64,000 nucleotides of DNA from Enterococcus rivorum. Lineage in GTDB: Bacteria; Bacillota; Bacilli; Lactobacillales; Enterococcaceae. Below are positions 16,300 to 26,123 of the stretch, in pieces. A program made the translations under genes and the position numbers. The stretch's first letter is position 1, and every line of letters begins with the position of its first letter. A model generated the notes under the pieces. It had not been told where the DNA came from, searched no databases, and was given only the letters and a program-made list of their open reading frames with translations. The DNA is taken from NCBI RefSeq assembly GCF_001742285.1, contig NZ_MIEK01000003.1:33169-97168 (forward strand), in the 5' to 3' direction.

Positions 16300-18945
16300 A
16301 TGACTGAAGAAAAAAATTTACCGACAAAATATCAGCCAAACGAGGTTGAAAAAGGACGTTATCAAAAATGGCTAGATCAAGATTTGTTTAAGCCTAATCA
16401 AAATAAGAAGGCAAAACCTTATTCGATTGTAATTCCACCACCAAATGTAACCGGAAAATTGCATTTAGGTCATGCCTGGGACACAACGTTACAAGATATG
16501 ATTATTCGCCAAAAACGGATGCAAGGATTTGACACATTATGGCTGCCAGGAATGGATCATGCGGGGATTGCAACGCAAGCAAAAGTCGAAGAAAAATTAG
16601 CAGAGCAAGGCATCTCTCGTTATGACTTAGGCCGCGAAAAATTTGTCGATCAAGTTTGGGAGTGGAAAGAAGAATATGCTTCTCATATCCGCGAACAATG
16701 GGCACAAATGGGGCTTTCTTTAGATTATAGCCGCGAACGTTTTACTCTAGACGAAGGATTATCTGAAGCTGTTCGTAAAGTTTTTGTTTCTCTATATGAA
16801 AAAGATTTAATTTACCGTGGTGAGTACATTATTAATTGGGATCCAAAAGCGAAAACAGCCCTCTCTGACATTGAAGTCATTCATAAAGATATCGAGGGTG
16901 CTTTTTACCACATGAGCTATCCTCTAACAGATGGTTCTGGTATCGTTGAGATTGCAACCACTCGTCCAGAAACGATGCTTGGTGATACCGCGATTGCGGT
17001 TCATCCAGAAGATGAAAGATATAAAGAGCTAATTGGCAAAACGGTTACGTTACCATTAGTAAACAAGGAAATACCGATTATTGCTGATGAATATGTAGAT
17101 ATGGAATTTGGAACCGGTGTGGTAAAAATTACACCAGCCCATGATCCTAACGACTTTGAAGTAGGTAATCGTCATGATCTACCTCGTGTAAACGTAATGA
17201 ATGAAGATGGTTCTATGAATGGACTTGCTGGAAAATATGAAGGAATGGATCGTTTTGCGGCACGTAAATTGATTGTTTCTGATTTAAAAGAAATGGGTCG
17301 TTTAATAAAAATTGAAACCATGAACCACAGCGTTGGTCATTCAGAAAGAACAGGGGTAGTTGTTGAACCTCGTTTATCAACTCAGTGGTTCGTAAAAATG
17401 GCTCCTTTGTCAGAAAAAGCGATGAAGAACCAAGAAACAGAAAATGCTGTTGAATTTTTCCCACCACGTTTCGATCAAACTTTTATGCGTTGGATGGACA
17501 ATGTACATGATTGGGTAATTTCTCGTCAATTATGGTGGGGACATCAAATTCCTGCTTGGTATCATAAAGAAACGGGTGAAATGTATGTTGGAATGGAAGC
17601 ACCGACTGATGCTGAAAATTGGATACAAGATTCGGATGTTTTAGATACATGGTTTAGCTCTGCTCTTTGGCCGTTTTCAACAATGGGTTGGCCCGATGAA
17701 GCCAATGAAGACTATCAACGCTATTTCCCAACGAATACATTGGTGACTGGCTATGATATTATTTTCTTCTGGGTAAGCCGCATGATTTTCCAAAGCTTGG
17801 AATTTACTGAACAGCGTCCATTTAAAAATGTCTTAATGCACGGTTTAATTCGTGATGAACAAGGGCGCAAAATGAGCAAGTCTCTAGGAAATGGGATTGA
17901 CCCAATGGACGTGATTGAAAAATACGGTGCAGATGCTTTACGTTGGTTCTTGTCTAATGGTTCTTCTCCTGGTCAAGATGTACGCTTTAGTTATGAAAAA
18001 ATGGATGCCTCTTGGAACTTTATCAATAAAATTTGGAATGCCAGCCGTTTTGTTATTATGAACATTGAAGGTATGACAGTAGAAGATATTGATTTTAGTG
18101 GTGAAAAAACAGTAGCTGATCGTTGGATACTAACTCGTTTGAATGAAACAATTGAGCGAGTGACAGATTTGTTTGACCGCTTTGAATTTGGTGAAGCAGG
18201 TCGTCAACTATACAATTTCATCTGGGATGATTTCTGTGATTGGTATATCGAAATGAGTAAAGAAATCTTATACGGAGAAAATGAAACAGCGAAACAAGCG
18301 ACACGCAGCATCTTAGTATATACGCTAGATCAAATTTTACGTCTACTCCATCCAATTATGCCTTTTGTAACGGAAGAGATTTGGGAAAGTATTCCTCACG
18401 AAGGAGAATCGCTAGTTGTTGCAGCGTATCCAGTTGTGAAAGAAGAGCTGACAGATGAAACAGCAGCTCGCGGGATGGAAGTCTTAAAAGAAGTAATTCG
18501 TTCTGTCAGAAATATTCGTGCCGAAGTAAACACACCACTTTCAAAACCAATCACATTGCTTATCAAAACAACCGATGACCAAATAGATCAATTCTTAGTG
18601 GAAAATACCAATTATATTGAACGCTTTTGTAACCCAGAAGAGTTAACAATTAGTAAAGAGATCATTGCCCCAGAATTAGCAATGTCGGCGGTATTGACAG
18701 GAGTAGAAATTTACTTGCCATTAGCAGGTTTAATTAACATCGAAGAAGAAATTACTCGTTTAGAAAAAGAGTTAGAAAAATGGAATCAAGAAGTGAAACG
18801 AGTGCAAGGAAAACTAGGAAACGACCGTTTTGTGGCAAATGCGCCTGAAGAAGTCGTTGAAGCTGAAAAAGCGAAGGGAAAAGATTACCTTGAAAAACAA
18901 GTCATTGTAAAAGAGCGTATTGCTCAATTGCGGACAGTAAAATAA
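16300..18945 (+). CDS. valS: Valyl-tRNA synthetase
   Basis: The 881-residue class I synthetase charges tRNA-Val. The HIGH-type motif HLGH is at 55-58 within [21 protein letters not shown] is at 524-528, the CP1 editing domain lies between them ([13 protein letters not shown]), and a C-terminal coiled coil (about 805-880) binds tRNA. Length is normal. It is governed by the T-box upstream and ends at a bidirectional terminator. Confidence 0.97.
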   Translation: MTEEKNLPTKYQPNEVEKGRYQKWLDQDLFKPNQNKKAKPYSIVIPPPNVTGKLHLGHAWDTTLQDMIIRQKRMQGFDTLWLPGMDHAGIATQAKVEEKLAEQGISRYDLGREKFVDQVWEWKEEYASHIREQWAQMGLSLDYSRERFTLDEGLSEAVRKVFVSLYEKDLIYRGEYIINWDPKAKTALSDIEVIHKDIEGAFYHMSYPLTDGSGIVEIATTRPETMLGDTAIAVHPEDERYKELIGKTVTLPLVNKEIPIIADEYVDMEFGTGVVKITPAHDPNDFEVGNRHDLPRVNVMNEDGSMNGLAGKYEGMDRFAARKLIVSDLKEMGRLIKIETMNHSVGHSERTGVVVEPRLSTQWFVKMAPLSEKAMKNQETENAVEFFPPRFDQTFMRWMDNVHDWVISRQLWWGHQIPAWYHKETGEMYVGMEAPTDAENWIQDSDVLDTWFSSALWPFSTMGWPDEANEDYQRYFPTNTLVTGYDIIFFWVSRMIFQSLEFTEQRPFKNVLMHGLIRDEQGRKMSKSLGNGIDPMDVIEKYGADALRWFLSNGSSPGQDVRFSYEKMDASWNFINKIWNASRFVIMNIEGMTVEDIDFSGEKTVADRWILTRLNETIERVTDLFDRFEFGEAGRQLYNFIWDDFCDWYIEMSKEILYGENETAKQATRSILVYTLDQILRLLHPIMPFVTEEIWESIPHEGESLVVAAYPVVKEELTDETAARGMEVLKEVIRSVRNIRAEVNTPLSKPITLLIKTTDDQIDQFLVENTNYIERFCNPEELTISKEIIAPELAMSAVLTGVEIYLPLAGLINIEEEITRLEKELEKWNQEVKRVQGKLGNDRFVANAPEEVVEAEKAKGKDYLEKQVIVKERIAQLRTVK

Positions 18946-18953
18946 TAAAATAG

Positions 18954-19043
18954 AAAAAAAGCGTACCTATTCTATAGAGGACCATTAAAAGTAAGACAAA
19001 GCTGTCTCCTTTTTGGAAAACGATGAGAAGGTACGCTTTTTTT
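18954..19043. terminator. Bidirectional terminator between valS and the TVP38 gene
   Basis: AAAAAAAGCGTACCT (about 18956-18970) pairs with AGGTACGCTTTTTTT (about 19029-19043). T runs occur on both strands, serving the two convergent genes; it overlaps the last codons of the minus-strand gene. Confidence 0.75.
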
Positions 19044-19647
19044 ATAGTATAGACAGATGATTGAATAAATAAAGTAAAATGAAGCTGTAGGTTGCTACAG
19101 ACCAGAATTTCAAAAGTAATAATATTTTCATATATTCTTTAAAAGGAAAATCAGTCAATCCTGCGACCAAACAGACTAAATCATCTGGCGCAAAAGGAAT
19201 TAGCAACGTCGCTATCAATAATTTCCTAATCCCATCTGGCGGACGATTAATCATCTTCTCAAATTTTGAATAACGTTTAGGAGGTAATAACGCTCGCGCA
19301 AAATCTTTCCCATAGTAATTCACTAGCCAGTAGACAATGATATCACCGATAATTAAACCAATAAAGCTATAAATCAAGCCGGGGATATTTCCAAACATTA
19401 GCATTCCCACGACAGAAGAAATTCCTCCAGGAAGAATTGGAATAATCACTTGAAGAATTTGCAAAGTAATGAAAAAGAAAATCGCATAATCTCCAAACTG
19501 CTTAATAAATGTTTGCAAGGATTGGACAGAGTGAAAGATGCCAATTGAATAACCATAAACAACTAATAAAGTGAAAATAACAACTCCCAAAATTGGTAGA
19601 AAATAAATAATATTTTTCGCAAGACTTTTTTCTTCTTTTTCTTCCAC
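19042..19647 (-). CDS. TVP38/TMEM64 (VTT-domain) membrane protein
   Basis: The 201-residue protein has about five hydrophobic stretches and the VTT/SNARE-associated signature: LPGGISSVVGMLMFG with a re-entrant glycine-rich loop, then LIATLLIPFAPDDLVCLVAGLT. The family is related to DedA and linked to lipid movement across membranes. The start is a GTG at 19647 with a weak ribosome site, so the true start is uncertain. It is convergent with valS and divergent from folC. Confidence 0.8.
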   Translation of the reverse strand: MEEKEEKSLAKNIIYFLPILGVVIFTLLVVYGYSIGIFHSVQSLQTFIKQFGDYAIFFFITLQILQVIIPILPGGISSVVGMLMFGNIPGLIYSFIGLIIGDIIVYWLVNYYGKDFARALLPPKRYSKFEKMINRPPDGIRKLLIATLLIPFAPDDLVCLVAGLTDFPFKEYMKILLLLKFWSVATYSFILLYLFNHLSIL

Positions 19648-19734
19648 AGTAAATTCAGCTCACTTTCAGTTCCTCGTAAATATCAATATATATAATTTGG
19701 ATTCATTCGTCAATCATTTCTTAAAAATAGAACT

Positions 19735-19812
19735 GGTCGTGTAGAATGTACCTAGAAGCTTTGATCCGTGAGGGAAGCCCTATCACAATGGGTGACATCG
19801 GATGCACCAAAA
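19735..19812 (+). other. Foldable element of unknown identity upstream of folC
   Basis: ATCCG (19764-19768) pairs with CGGAT (19799-19803) and encloses GTGA-GGG-AAG-CCC-TA-TCAC (about 19769-19786). That inner hairpin competes with a second fold, CCC(TATCACAAT)GGG or TCAC/GTGA (about 19778-19794). GC content is well above the surrounding AT-rich DNA. A TATAAT at 19691-19696 could start a plus-strand transcript. However, a second TATAAT at 19924-19929 lies closer to folC, so control of folC by this element is unproven. I do not recognise it as a known riboswitch. The rest of the gap 19648-19981 holds no gene. Confidence 0.4.
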
Positions 19813-19981
19813 TATTCACTGCTAGAATTATTAAAAACATCTAAGTATTTAGCGATAAAATAGGAAATCAGGATGTTTTGAAAGAAAATCTGTTTATTTA
19901 ATGAAAATGAAAGATACTTTCGCTATAATGGACAAATAAGGATCAGAAACGAACGACAATAAATGTAAAAGAAGGGATAGA

Positions 19982-21298
19982 ATGTCAATTACGATAGAAG
20001 AAGCAATTACTTGGATTCATAGTCGATTGCCTTTTGGTTCCAGACCAGGACTTGATCGAGTAGAGGCGTTATTAGAACGAGTCGGAAATCCTGAAATAAA
20101 AGTACCGACAATTCATATTGCTGGTACGAACGGAAAAGGTTCTACGGTTACTTATTTACGCTGTATGCTGGAAGAAATGGGTCTAACAGTAGGCACATTC
20201 ACATCGCCTTATATTGAATATTTCAATGAACGAATTGCTCTTAACGGACAGGGAATTCCAGATGAAGAGCTAATAAAATATGTTGAGAAATATCAACCAA
20301 TTGTGGAAAAAATGGATAGCATAGACAAAATCCAAGGAATCACTGAATTTGAGACACTTACCGCAATGGCTTTTGATTATTTTCTTGAAAAAAAAGTAGA
20401 TGTAGCAATCATAGAAGTTGGATTAGGCGGGCTTTTAGATAGTACAAATGTCGTCCATCCTATGTTGACAGCAATTACGACTATCGGCAAAGACCATACA
20501 GAAATATTAGGAGAAACGCTAGAGAAAATCGCCTATCAAAAAGCTGGCATTATCAAGCCCGATGTTCCTGTAGTCACTGGAAATATCACTCAAGAAGCTT
20601 TAAAAGTAATTGAAGCATCAGCTCAGAAAAACGACAGTCCTATTTATCGATATGGTCAAGAATACGAAGTGAACTATTTACATCCAGATAAAACATGGGG
20701 AGAAGTCTTTGAATTTTGTGGAGAGTCTGGAAAAATTCCTAATATAAAAATACCTCTCCTTGGTCGTCATCAAGTCGAAAATGCTTCAATAGCGATTGAG
20801 CTATTCTATTTATATTGTAGATTACAAAATATTCATTTTGCTGAAAGAAATGTATATAAAGGATTGCTAAAAGCCCAATGGCCTGGCCGAATGGAACGCT
20901 TGAGTGAAGAACCACTGATTGTATTAGATGGTGCACACAATGAACACGCTGTTCGTCGTTTAGCAGAGAATTTAAAAAAAGAATTTCCGAATAGAGAAAT
21001 TAATATTCTATTCTCCGCGTTGGAATCAAAAGACGTTGAAGCAATGATTACTATTTTAAGGACAGTGCCAAACGCTCATCTTTATTTAACAACCTTTGAA
21101 TACCCAAAAGCAGTTGCGTTAACAAAAATGTCTCATCTAGAAAATGATAAAACAGAACTGGTATCGCTTTGGCAATTTGGGTTAGGTGAAATTTTAGAAA
21201 AAATGGCAGCAGATGACTTGTTACTTATCACGGGTTCACTGTATTTTGTTTCCCAGGTAAGAGAATTATTACTAAATTTAGGAGGAAAAAATGACTAA
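19982..21298 (+). CDS. folC: Folylpolyglutamate synthase / dihydrofolate synthase
   Basis: The 438-residue Mur-ligase-family enzyme adds glutamate to folates in the cytoplasm. HIAGTNGKGSTV (residues about 46-57) is the ATP P-loop, DSTN with GKDHTEILG near 175 is the family metal/ATP site, and VLDGAHNEHA near 317 begins the C-terminal domain. Length is normal. The start ATG follows AGAAGGGA. It overlaps the next gene by eight bases, implying one transcript. Confidence 0.93.
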   Translation: MSITIEEAITWIHSRLPFGSRPGLDRVEALLERVGNPEIKVPTIHIAGTNGKGSTVTYLRCMLEEMGLTVGTFTSPYIEYFNERIALNGQGIPDEELIKYVEKYQPIVEKMDSIDKIQGITEFETLTAMAFDYFLEKKVDVAIIEVGLGGLLDSTNVVHPMLTAITTIGKDHTEILGETLEKIAYQKAGIIKPDVPVVTGNITQEALKVIEASAQKNDSPIYRYGQEYEVNYLHPDKTWGEVFEFCGESGKIPNIKIPLLGRHQVENASIAIELFYLYCRLQNIHFAERNVYKGLLKAQWPGRMERLSEEPLIVLDGAHNEHAVRRLAENLKKEFPNREINILFSALESKDVEAMITILRTVPNAHLYLTTFEYPKAVALTKMSHLENDKTELVSLWQFGLGEILEKMAADDLLLITGSLYFVSQVRELLLNLGGKND

Positions 21299-21944
21299 AG
21301 TAGAAGGCGTTATTTTTGATATGGATGGTTTGTTGTTTGATACTGAATTGATTTATTATCGTTCAACTCAAAAAGTAGCAGATGCAATGGGTTTCCCTTA
21401 TTCAAGGGCTCTATATCAAAAGTTTATTGGTGTTTCAGATGAAGAAGTCCAAGGAAATTATCATGAAATTTACAAAGGACATGGCAAAGAAAAAGTGGAT
21501 GAATTTATTCGATTGGCTTATGAAGATACTTACCAAGAGTTTGAAGCGGGGAATGTTCCTCTTAAAGAAGGAGTTGTTGAGTTACTAACCTATTTGGAAG
21601 AGAAAAATATTCCTCGTGTGGTTGCATCAAGTAATGTTCGTTCAACAATTGATTTACTACTAAAAAATGCAGAAATTAGACACTATTTTGATGATATTAT
21701 CTCTTGTGAGAATGTAAGGAGAGCAAAACCAGATCCAGAAATATTTCAAGTTGCTCTAGCAAGACTAGGGACTTCAGCAGAAAAAACGTTGATTTTAGAA
21801 GATTCTTATCACGGTGTAACAGCTGCACATACCGCTGGGATTCCTGTCATTATGGTTCCTGACTTATTAGAGCCAACAAAAGATATGGAAGAAAAAACAC
21901 TGAACATTTTAACTAGCTTAAAAGAAGTACCCGGATTTATATAA
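21291..21944 (+). CDS. HAD-family phosphatase, beta-phosphoglucomutase-like
   Basis: The 217-residue protein has HAD motif I (FDMDGLLFDTE, nucleophile Asp at the first D), motif II (VASSN), motif III lysine in RRAKPDPEIF, and motif IV in LILEDSYHGVTAA. The cap is the alpha-helical type of subclass I. The Glu after DTE and the sequence resemble beta-phosphoglucomutase-like phosphatases with broad sugar-phosphate or nucleotide substrates. It is co-transcribed with folC; physiological substrate is unknown. Confidence 0.87.
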   Translation: MTKVEGVIFDMDGLLFDTELIYYRSTQKVADAMGFPYSRALYQKFIGVSDEEVQGNYHEIYKGHGKEKVDEFIRLAYEDTYQEFEAGNVPLKEGVVELLTYLEEKNIPRVVASSNVRSTIDLLLKNAEIRHYFDDIISCENVRRAKPDPEIFQVALARLGTSAEKTLILEDSYHGVTAAHTAGIPVIMVPDLLEPTKDMEEKTLNILTSLKEVPGFI

Positions 21945-22000
21945 TAAAAAAGCTCCTCTTTTGCGTATAGTTTATATAGCGAAGGAGGGTTTTATTTTTT

Positions 22001-22690
22001 ATGAGATCAGGAAATCTGTTTATAAGAGAAATGCCTGAAGACTGTTTGCCAAGAGAACGAATGGAAGAAGTAGGGGAAAAGGCATTATCTAACCAAGAAT
22101 TACTAGCAATTATTTTGAGAACTGGAAAGAAAGGGTACAACGTTATGAAGTTAGCTTCCTCTTTTTTGAATCATTTTGAGAATTTACATACTTTAAAACA
22201 GGCCACAGTGACCGAAATGATGGAAGTTGACGGAATTGGTAAAGTAAAAGCCTTAGAAATACGAGCAGCGATTGAATTAGGAACCCGTATTCAAGAAAGT
22301 ACTCAACTAAAATATGGAAAAGTTTCTTCTAGTTATCAAATTGCACAAAATCTTATGGGAGAAATGAAGGATTTACAACAGGAACATTTAGTTTGTCTTT
22401 TTTTGAATACAAAAAATGAAGTGACGAAGAAAGAAACAATCTTCAAAGGGACTTTGAACCAATCTATCGCTCATCCTAGAGAAGTGTTTCGGCAAGCAGT
22501 AAAATATTCAGCGGCGAGAGTTATTATTGCACATAATCATCCATCTGGGAATCCAACACCTTCAGAGCAAGATCTATTGTTTACCAAGAGAATAAAGGAA
22601 TGTGGCGAAATGATGGGGATTGAACTATTGGATCACATTATCATTGGTCAGGAAGAATACCTAAGTTTACGAGAGGAAAATTTTTTATAG
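22001..22690 (+). CDS. radC: RadC-family JAB/MPN protein
   Basis: The 229-residue protein has an N-terminal helix-hairpin-helix region (LLAIILRTGKKG, VDGIGKVKA) and a C-terminal JAB1/MPN metalloprotease-like domain with the metal motif HNHPSGNPTPSEQD (about residues 178-191). The former link with DNA repair is disputed, and the activity is unknown. GGAGGG lies about 12 bases before the start and is partly paired with CTCC at 21953, so the site may be weak or structure-controlled. Confidence 0.9.
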   Translation: MRSGNLFIREMPEDCLPRERMEEVGEKALSNQELLAIILRTGKKGYNVMKLASSFLNHFENLHTLKQATVTEMMEVDGIGKVKALEIRAAIELGTRIQESTQLKYGKVSSSYQIAQNLMGEMKDLQQEHLVCLFLNTKNEVTKKETIFKGTLNQSIAHPREVFRQAVKYSAARVIIAHNHPSGNPTPSEQDLLFTKRIKECGEMMGIELLDHIIIGQEEYLSLREENFL

Positions 22691-22709
22691 AAGGATTCAA
22701 CAGGATTCC

Positions 22710-22738
22710 TTGCAAAAACAAATCTGCCCGTGTACAAT
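22710..22738 (+). promoter_or_regulatory. Promoter of the cold-shock gene
   Basis: TTGCAA (22710-22715), 17-base spacer, TACAAT (22733-22738). Transcription from about 22745 gives a 100-base leader with hairpins (GTTTTTATTTATAAAAAC; GTGCTTAAGCAC just before the ribosome site), as expected for temperature-responsive csp leaders. Confidence 0.7.
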
Positions 22739-22847
22739 AAATGTGTAATCTTGTTTGGAACAACATAGAAGTTTTTATTTATAAAAACCCTGTCGTTTAC
22801 GGGCAAAGTTGCAATTATTTAGTGCTTAAGCACGAGGAGGAACAGGA

Positions 22848-23048
22848 ATGGAACAAGGAACAGTAAAATGGTTTAATGCAGAAAAAGGGTTTGGCTTTAT
22901 CTCTCGTGAAGACGGTAGCGACGTATTCGTACATTTCTCAGCAATTCAAGGAGATGGATTCAAAACTTTGGAAGAAGGTCAATCTGTAAGCTTTGATGTT
23001 GAAGATTCAGATCGTGGACCACAAGCAGTAAACGTAGAAAAAAACTAA
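22848..23048 (+). CDS. cspA: Cold-shock protein (CspA family)
   Basis: The 66-residue single cold-shock domain has both RNA-binding motifs, KGFGFIS (RNP1) and VFVHF (RNP2), and binds single-stranded RNA or DNA. The length is typical of CspA/B/C proteins. A very strong GAGGAGGAA ribosome site precedes the ATG. It has its own promoter and a strong terminator, so it is monocistronic. Confidence 0.95.
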   Translation: MEQGTVKWFNAEKGFGFISREDGSDVFVHFSAIQGDGFKTLEEGQSVSFDVEDSDRGPQAVNVEKN

Positions 23049-23060
23049 TTTAATTCGATC

Positions 23061-23098
23061 AAAAACATCTGACAGAATGTCTGTCAGATGTTTTTTTA
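23061..23098 (+). terminator. Terminator of cspA
   Basis: AAAAACATCTGACAG (23061-23075), loop AATGT, CTGTCAGATGTTTTT (23081-23095), T run. Confidence 0.9.
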
Positions 23099-23146
23099 TA
23101 AGAATCAGTGGTTTTTATTTAAATGTAATAAATAGAACAACAAAAA

Positions 23147-23179
23147 GGGCATCCGCGATTTTTCATTCAGCGGATGCCC
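23147..23179 (-). terminator. Terminator of the minus-strand 49-residue gene
   Basis: GGGCATCCGC (23147-23156) pairs with GCGGATGCCC (23170-23179); read on the minus strand it is followed by TTTTTG. Confidence 0.8.
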
Positions 23180-23225
23180 TATTTAGTATTAGAAGTTGAA
23201 TCATTCATTTGGATGTAGCCACTCC

Positions 23226-23375
23226 TTAGATAGATTTTTTCAATTCTTTTACTGCTTGTTTAATTGTAATACCATAAGCAACTTTTCTTTGGTTATTTGC
23301 ATCTATAGCCATAAATAAGTTTCTATTTGTATCTAGTGCAATACGGTATTCCAATACATTGTTATCAAATGTCAT
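23226..23375 (-). CDS. Small 49-residue protein of unknown function
   Basis: A frame of 49 codons starts at the ATG at 23375, eight or so bases after AGAAAGGAG on the minus strand. The product is soluble and basic at the end (EYRIALDTNRNLFMA; AVKELKKSI). It has its own promoter (TTGTCT, 16 bases, TATAAT) and a strong terminator, so a real gene is likely. I do not recognise the family. A longer frame reading upstream to 23516 passes through the promoter and is rejected. Confidence 0.7.
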   Translation of the reverse strand: MTFDNNVLEYRIALDTNRNLFMAIDANNQRKVAYGITIKQAVKELKKSI

Positions 23376-23439
23376 AATTATTCTCCTTTCTGTTGTTCCA
23401 TGAAAGGCAACGAGACGTGATAACGAAATTCCTGTTTTA

Positions 23440-23467
23440 ATTATAGCACGTTTAATGAAAAAGACAA
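23440..23467 (-). promoter_or_regulatory. Promoter of the 49-residue gene
   Basis: On the minus strand: TTGTCT (23467-23462), 16-base spacer, TATAAT (23445-23440). Confidence 0.65.
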
Positions 23468-23530
23468 AAGAGATTATTAGAATTTTAAAGAAAGCAAAGA
23501 ATAATAGTGGCCTCAAACTACCAAGTTATT

Positions 23531-23558
23531 TTGAGAAAGCGCTTTTTCGTAGTAGAAT
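23531..23558 (+). promoter_or_regulatory. Promoter of the usp gene
   Basis: TTGAGA (23531-23536), 16-base spacer, TAGAAT (23553-23558). The spacer holds AAGCGCTTTTT, which is only loosely cre-like. Confidence 0.55.
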
Positions 23559-23589
23559 AGAAGTATCAAATAGAAGGGGGAGATTTACA

Positions 23590-24048
23590 ATGAATGATAC
23601 GTATAAAAATATTTTAGTAGCAGTTGATGGGTCAAAACAATCAGAATTTGCTTTTAAAGAAGCGATGAGTATTGCCAAGAGAAACGACGCAACCTTACAT
23701 GTTCTTTATGTTATTGAAGAAACAGGTAATTATTTTGGTGAATTGACGATTTCAATGGGGAATGTCATGGAAGAATTGAGAAAAAGAGAAGAAAATAGAA
23801 TGAAGGAACGGGAAGAAAAAGCGCAAGAACAAGGAGTAACAGCTATTAAAACATACGTGATGTATGGCTATCCTAAAGCATTAATCGCTCATTTTGATGA
23901 ATCAGAAGAGCCGATTGATTTAATTGTCATTGGAAAGACTGGATTAAATGGATTAGAGCGTGCACTTGTGGGGTCAACTACTTCTTATGTAGTGAACCAT
24001 TCTGATGCAAATGTTTTGGTAGTGAACAATCCAAAGAAGAAAAAATAA
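23590..24048 (+). CDS. Universal stress protein, UspA family
   Basis: The 152-residue protein has the UspA fold: ILVAVDGSKQSEFAFKEA at the N-terminus and the ATP-binding GxxG(9x)GS(T/S) pattern near the C-terminus (IGKTGLNGLERALVGSTT). Such proteins bind ATP and accumulate under stress; specific role unknown. I chose the ATG at 23590 after AAGGGGGAG; the upstream extension runs over the promoter. The gene diverges from the 49-residue gene. Confidence 0.92.
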   Translation: MNDTYKNILVAVDGSKQSEFAFKEAMSIAKRNDATLHVLYVIEETGNYFGELTISMGNVMEELRKREENRMKEREEKAQEQGVTAIKTYVMYGYPKALIAHFDESEEPIDLIVIGKTGLNGLERALVGSTTSYVVNHSDANVLVVNNPKKKK

Positions 24049-24264
24049 ACAGCATTCTTGAGAGGTGAAATGAGAAATCGATTTGTTATTTAACATTGTG
24101 TAAAAGTTTTTCTTTATATGGCAGGAATATATTTCTTTGTTTTTTTATTATTTTGGAAGGTTTATTTTTTAAAAAAAATCACTTCCATGATATGATTGGA
24201 ATAAGAAGTGAGGGGTTACATTATCTCGCTTCAAAAAAATAGAAAAACGAAAGGAGCTTTTCAA

Positions 24265-26016
24265 ATGAAAGAGAACTTTTTAAAGAAACTGTCGGGCCTG
24301 TTTTTTGTTATGATGTTGATCTTTTCAGTTGGAGCTTTAGGATTTGGAACCAAGGCGCATGCGGTAGATAAACCAACGTCGGGAACCTTAACTATCCACA
24401 AATTGAAATTTGACGGTATAGATCCATCCTTGATTCCTCCAATTGCTGGAGATGGAACACAGCTAGGTCAGTTACCACCAGGAGCTTTACCGGCACCGGG
24501 AGTCAAGTTTGCGATTGTTTCGACAACTGGAAGCAATTTAAGCATGAGTCCTAGTCAAAAGGATGCATTAAACTATTACAACTCTGTTATAGGTAATGCT
24601 AATGTACCACAAGATACAGGAACAACGGGAGCAGATGGTACGTATACTACCAAAACCTTACCAGCTGGGCAATATGTGGTTGTTGAATTGATGCCAGAAA
24701 CAGGTACGTATTCTATGTCAGCACCAGTTGTGGTGAGTATTCCTATGATGAACTTAGATGGAACAGGATGGAATAGCAACGTCCATATCTATACTAAGGA
24801 TGGGGTTACTCTAGGTGCAGCTAAAATGCAAAAATTAGATCCAAGCAATAATCCTTTACAAGGAGCAACCTTCTCACTTTATATGCAAGGAACAAGCGGC
24901 AACCCAGATACTTTGGTTGCGAATAATCTAACTACAGGTAGTGATGGTTATACAGATGTGGTTGGAAACTTATTAGTTGGTAATTATTACTTTGTTGAAA
25001 CGAGTACATTAGATACTTACTTATTAAATGGGAAACAAGTACCATTTACTGTAGCTGATACCGATATGGCTTATGATTCAAATGGGCAACTGTTACAAAA
25101 CAAGGTCAAAACGGTTAGCTTGGTCAACTACATGAAACCAACCTTACAAAAAACTCGTACTACTGATGAAAGTGTAGACATTGGAGAAACAGTGACATGG
25201 AAAATTTCTACAGATGTTCCATTGAACTTAACCGATTATACGAAATATGTAATTACAGATACATTAGATACTAGATTAACTTATGTAGGAAATATGTCAG
25301 TAACGTTAGACAACGCACCATTAAACCCAAATCTTTATAATGTTCAGGTAAATGGCAGAGTGATTACAGTTACCTTTACTGATATTTTTGCTCAAGGAAA
25401 TATTGGAGCAATCCAAAGCGGAGACAAATTCAATATTCAGTTCGATACGACTGTTAACAATACAGCAATACCAGGAGTACAAATCCCCAATAATGCTGTA
25501 TTGACTATGAATAATGGATGGGTGGATGCAACTTCTACAGAAGCGAATCCACCAATGGTTGAAACTGGTGGACGTCAATTTATGAAGGTTGACCCAAATA
25601 ATAATCCATTGCAAGGTGCACAATTTGTTGTTTCTAAAACAAATCCTGATAACAGTATTTCTTACATGAAACAAAGCGCAAATCTAAATGTGACTTGGGT
25701 AAACTCTAAGAGTGATGCAACAGTCTTTACTTCTGCAAATGATGGAACTTTCCAAATGTATGGTTTAGCTTATGGCACATACAACATTGAAGAAGTGAAA
25801 GCACCAGGTGGTTATAATCTGTTAAATGGTATTCAAACATTTACAGTAGATCCAAATAGCTATGACGATGATGCAATGATTTTAGTGGTGAATACAATGG
25901 CGCCTACCATACCCATTACTGGGGGAATTGGTACTATCATCTTTTTTGCTATCGGGCTTGTTCTGATGGGAATAGTATACTTCTTCTATAGAAGATATGA
26001 AAGCCAATCAGCATAA
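24265..26016 (+). CDS. Sortase-anchored pilin-like surface protein
   Basis: The 583-residue protein has a signal peptide (residues 1-33, ending in KAHA), several Ig-like isopeptide domains of the SpaA/fimbrial type (SGTLTIHKLKFDG; QGATFSLYMQG; QGAQFVVSK; YNIEEVKAPGGYNL), an IPITG sorting signal near residue 551, a membrane segment and a short basic tail. VHIYTK at about 173-178 resembles the VxVYPK pilin motif whose lysine is joined during polymerisation, with Thr for Pro. Start is the ATG at 24265 after AAAGGAG; an upstream in-frame start at 24208 would spoil the signal peptide. The partner sortase follows. Confidence 0.85.
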   Translation: MKENFLKKLSGLFFVMMLIFSVGALGFGTKAHAVDKPTSGTLTIHKLKFDGIDPSLIPPIAGDGTQLGQLPPGALPAPGVKFAIVSTTGSNLSMSPSQKDALNYYNSVIGNANVPQDTGTTGADGTYTTKTLPAGQYVVVELMPETGTYSMSAPVVVSIPMMNLDGTGWNSNVHIYTKDGVTLGAAKMQKLDPSNNPLQGATFSLYMQGTSGNPDTLVANNLTTGSDGYTDVVGNLLVGNYYFVETSTLDTYLLNGKQVPFTVADTDMAYDSNGQLLQNKVKTVSLVNYMKPTLQKTRTTDESVDIGETVTWKISTDVPLNLTDYTKYVITDTLDTRLTYVGNMSVTLDNAPLNPNLYNVQVNGRVITVTFTDIFAQGNIGAIQSGDKFNIQFDTTVNNTAIPGVQIPNNAVLTMNNGWVDATSTEANPPMVETGGRQFMKVDPNNNPLQGAQFVVSKTNPDNSISYMKQSANLNVTWVNSKSDATVFTSANDGTFQMYGLAYGTYNIEEVKAPGGYNLLNGIQTFTVDPNSYDDDAMILVVNTMAPTIPITGGIGTIIFFAIGLVLMGIVYFFYRRYESQSA

Positions 26017-26046
26017 AAAGCGCATACTAGTGATCAAGTGATAATT

Positions 26047-26087
26047 AAACATGAGATAAAACAGACAATGTTTTGTCTCATGTTTTT
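26047..26087 (+). terminator. Hairpin between pilin and sortase genes
   Basis: AAACATGAGATAAAAC (26047-26062) pairs with GTTTTGTCTCATGTTT (26070-26085), followed by T. As an intrinsic or partial terminator it could keep sortase expression below that of the pilin. Confidence 0.65.
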
Positions 26088-26123
26088 CAATTTAAACTAA
26101 TTATCAGAATGTTTGGTGAAAAA

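Noticed and set aside
19735..19812. ZTP (pfl) or THF riboswitch before folC
   Set aside because: The conserved ZTP elements (ACTGGC, CCGCCTGGGC) and the THF elements (GCGTTAAGTG, GCATCCGC after GGTGA) are not present in order on either strand.
23226..23516. 96-codon version of the minus-strand gene
   Set aside because: The extra N-terminal part covers the promoter and lacks a ribosome site; the 49-codon start has a strong one.
23531..23553. cre site in the usp promoter
   Set aside because: AGAAAGCGCTTTTT lacks the outer TG and CA of the consensus.
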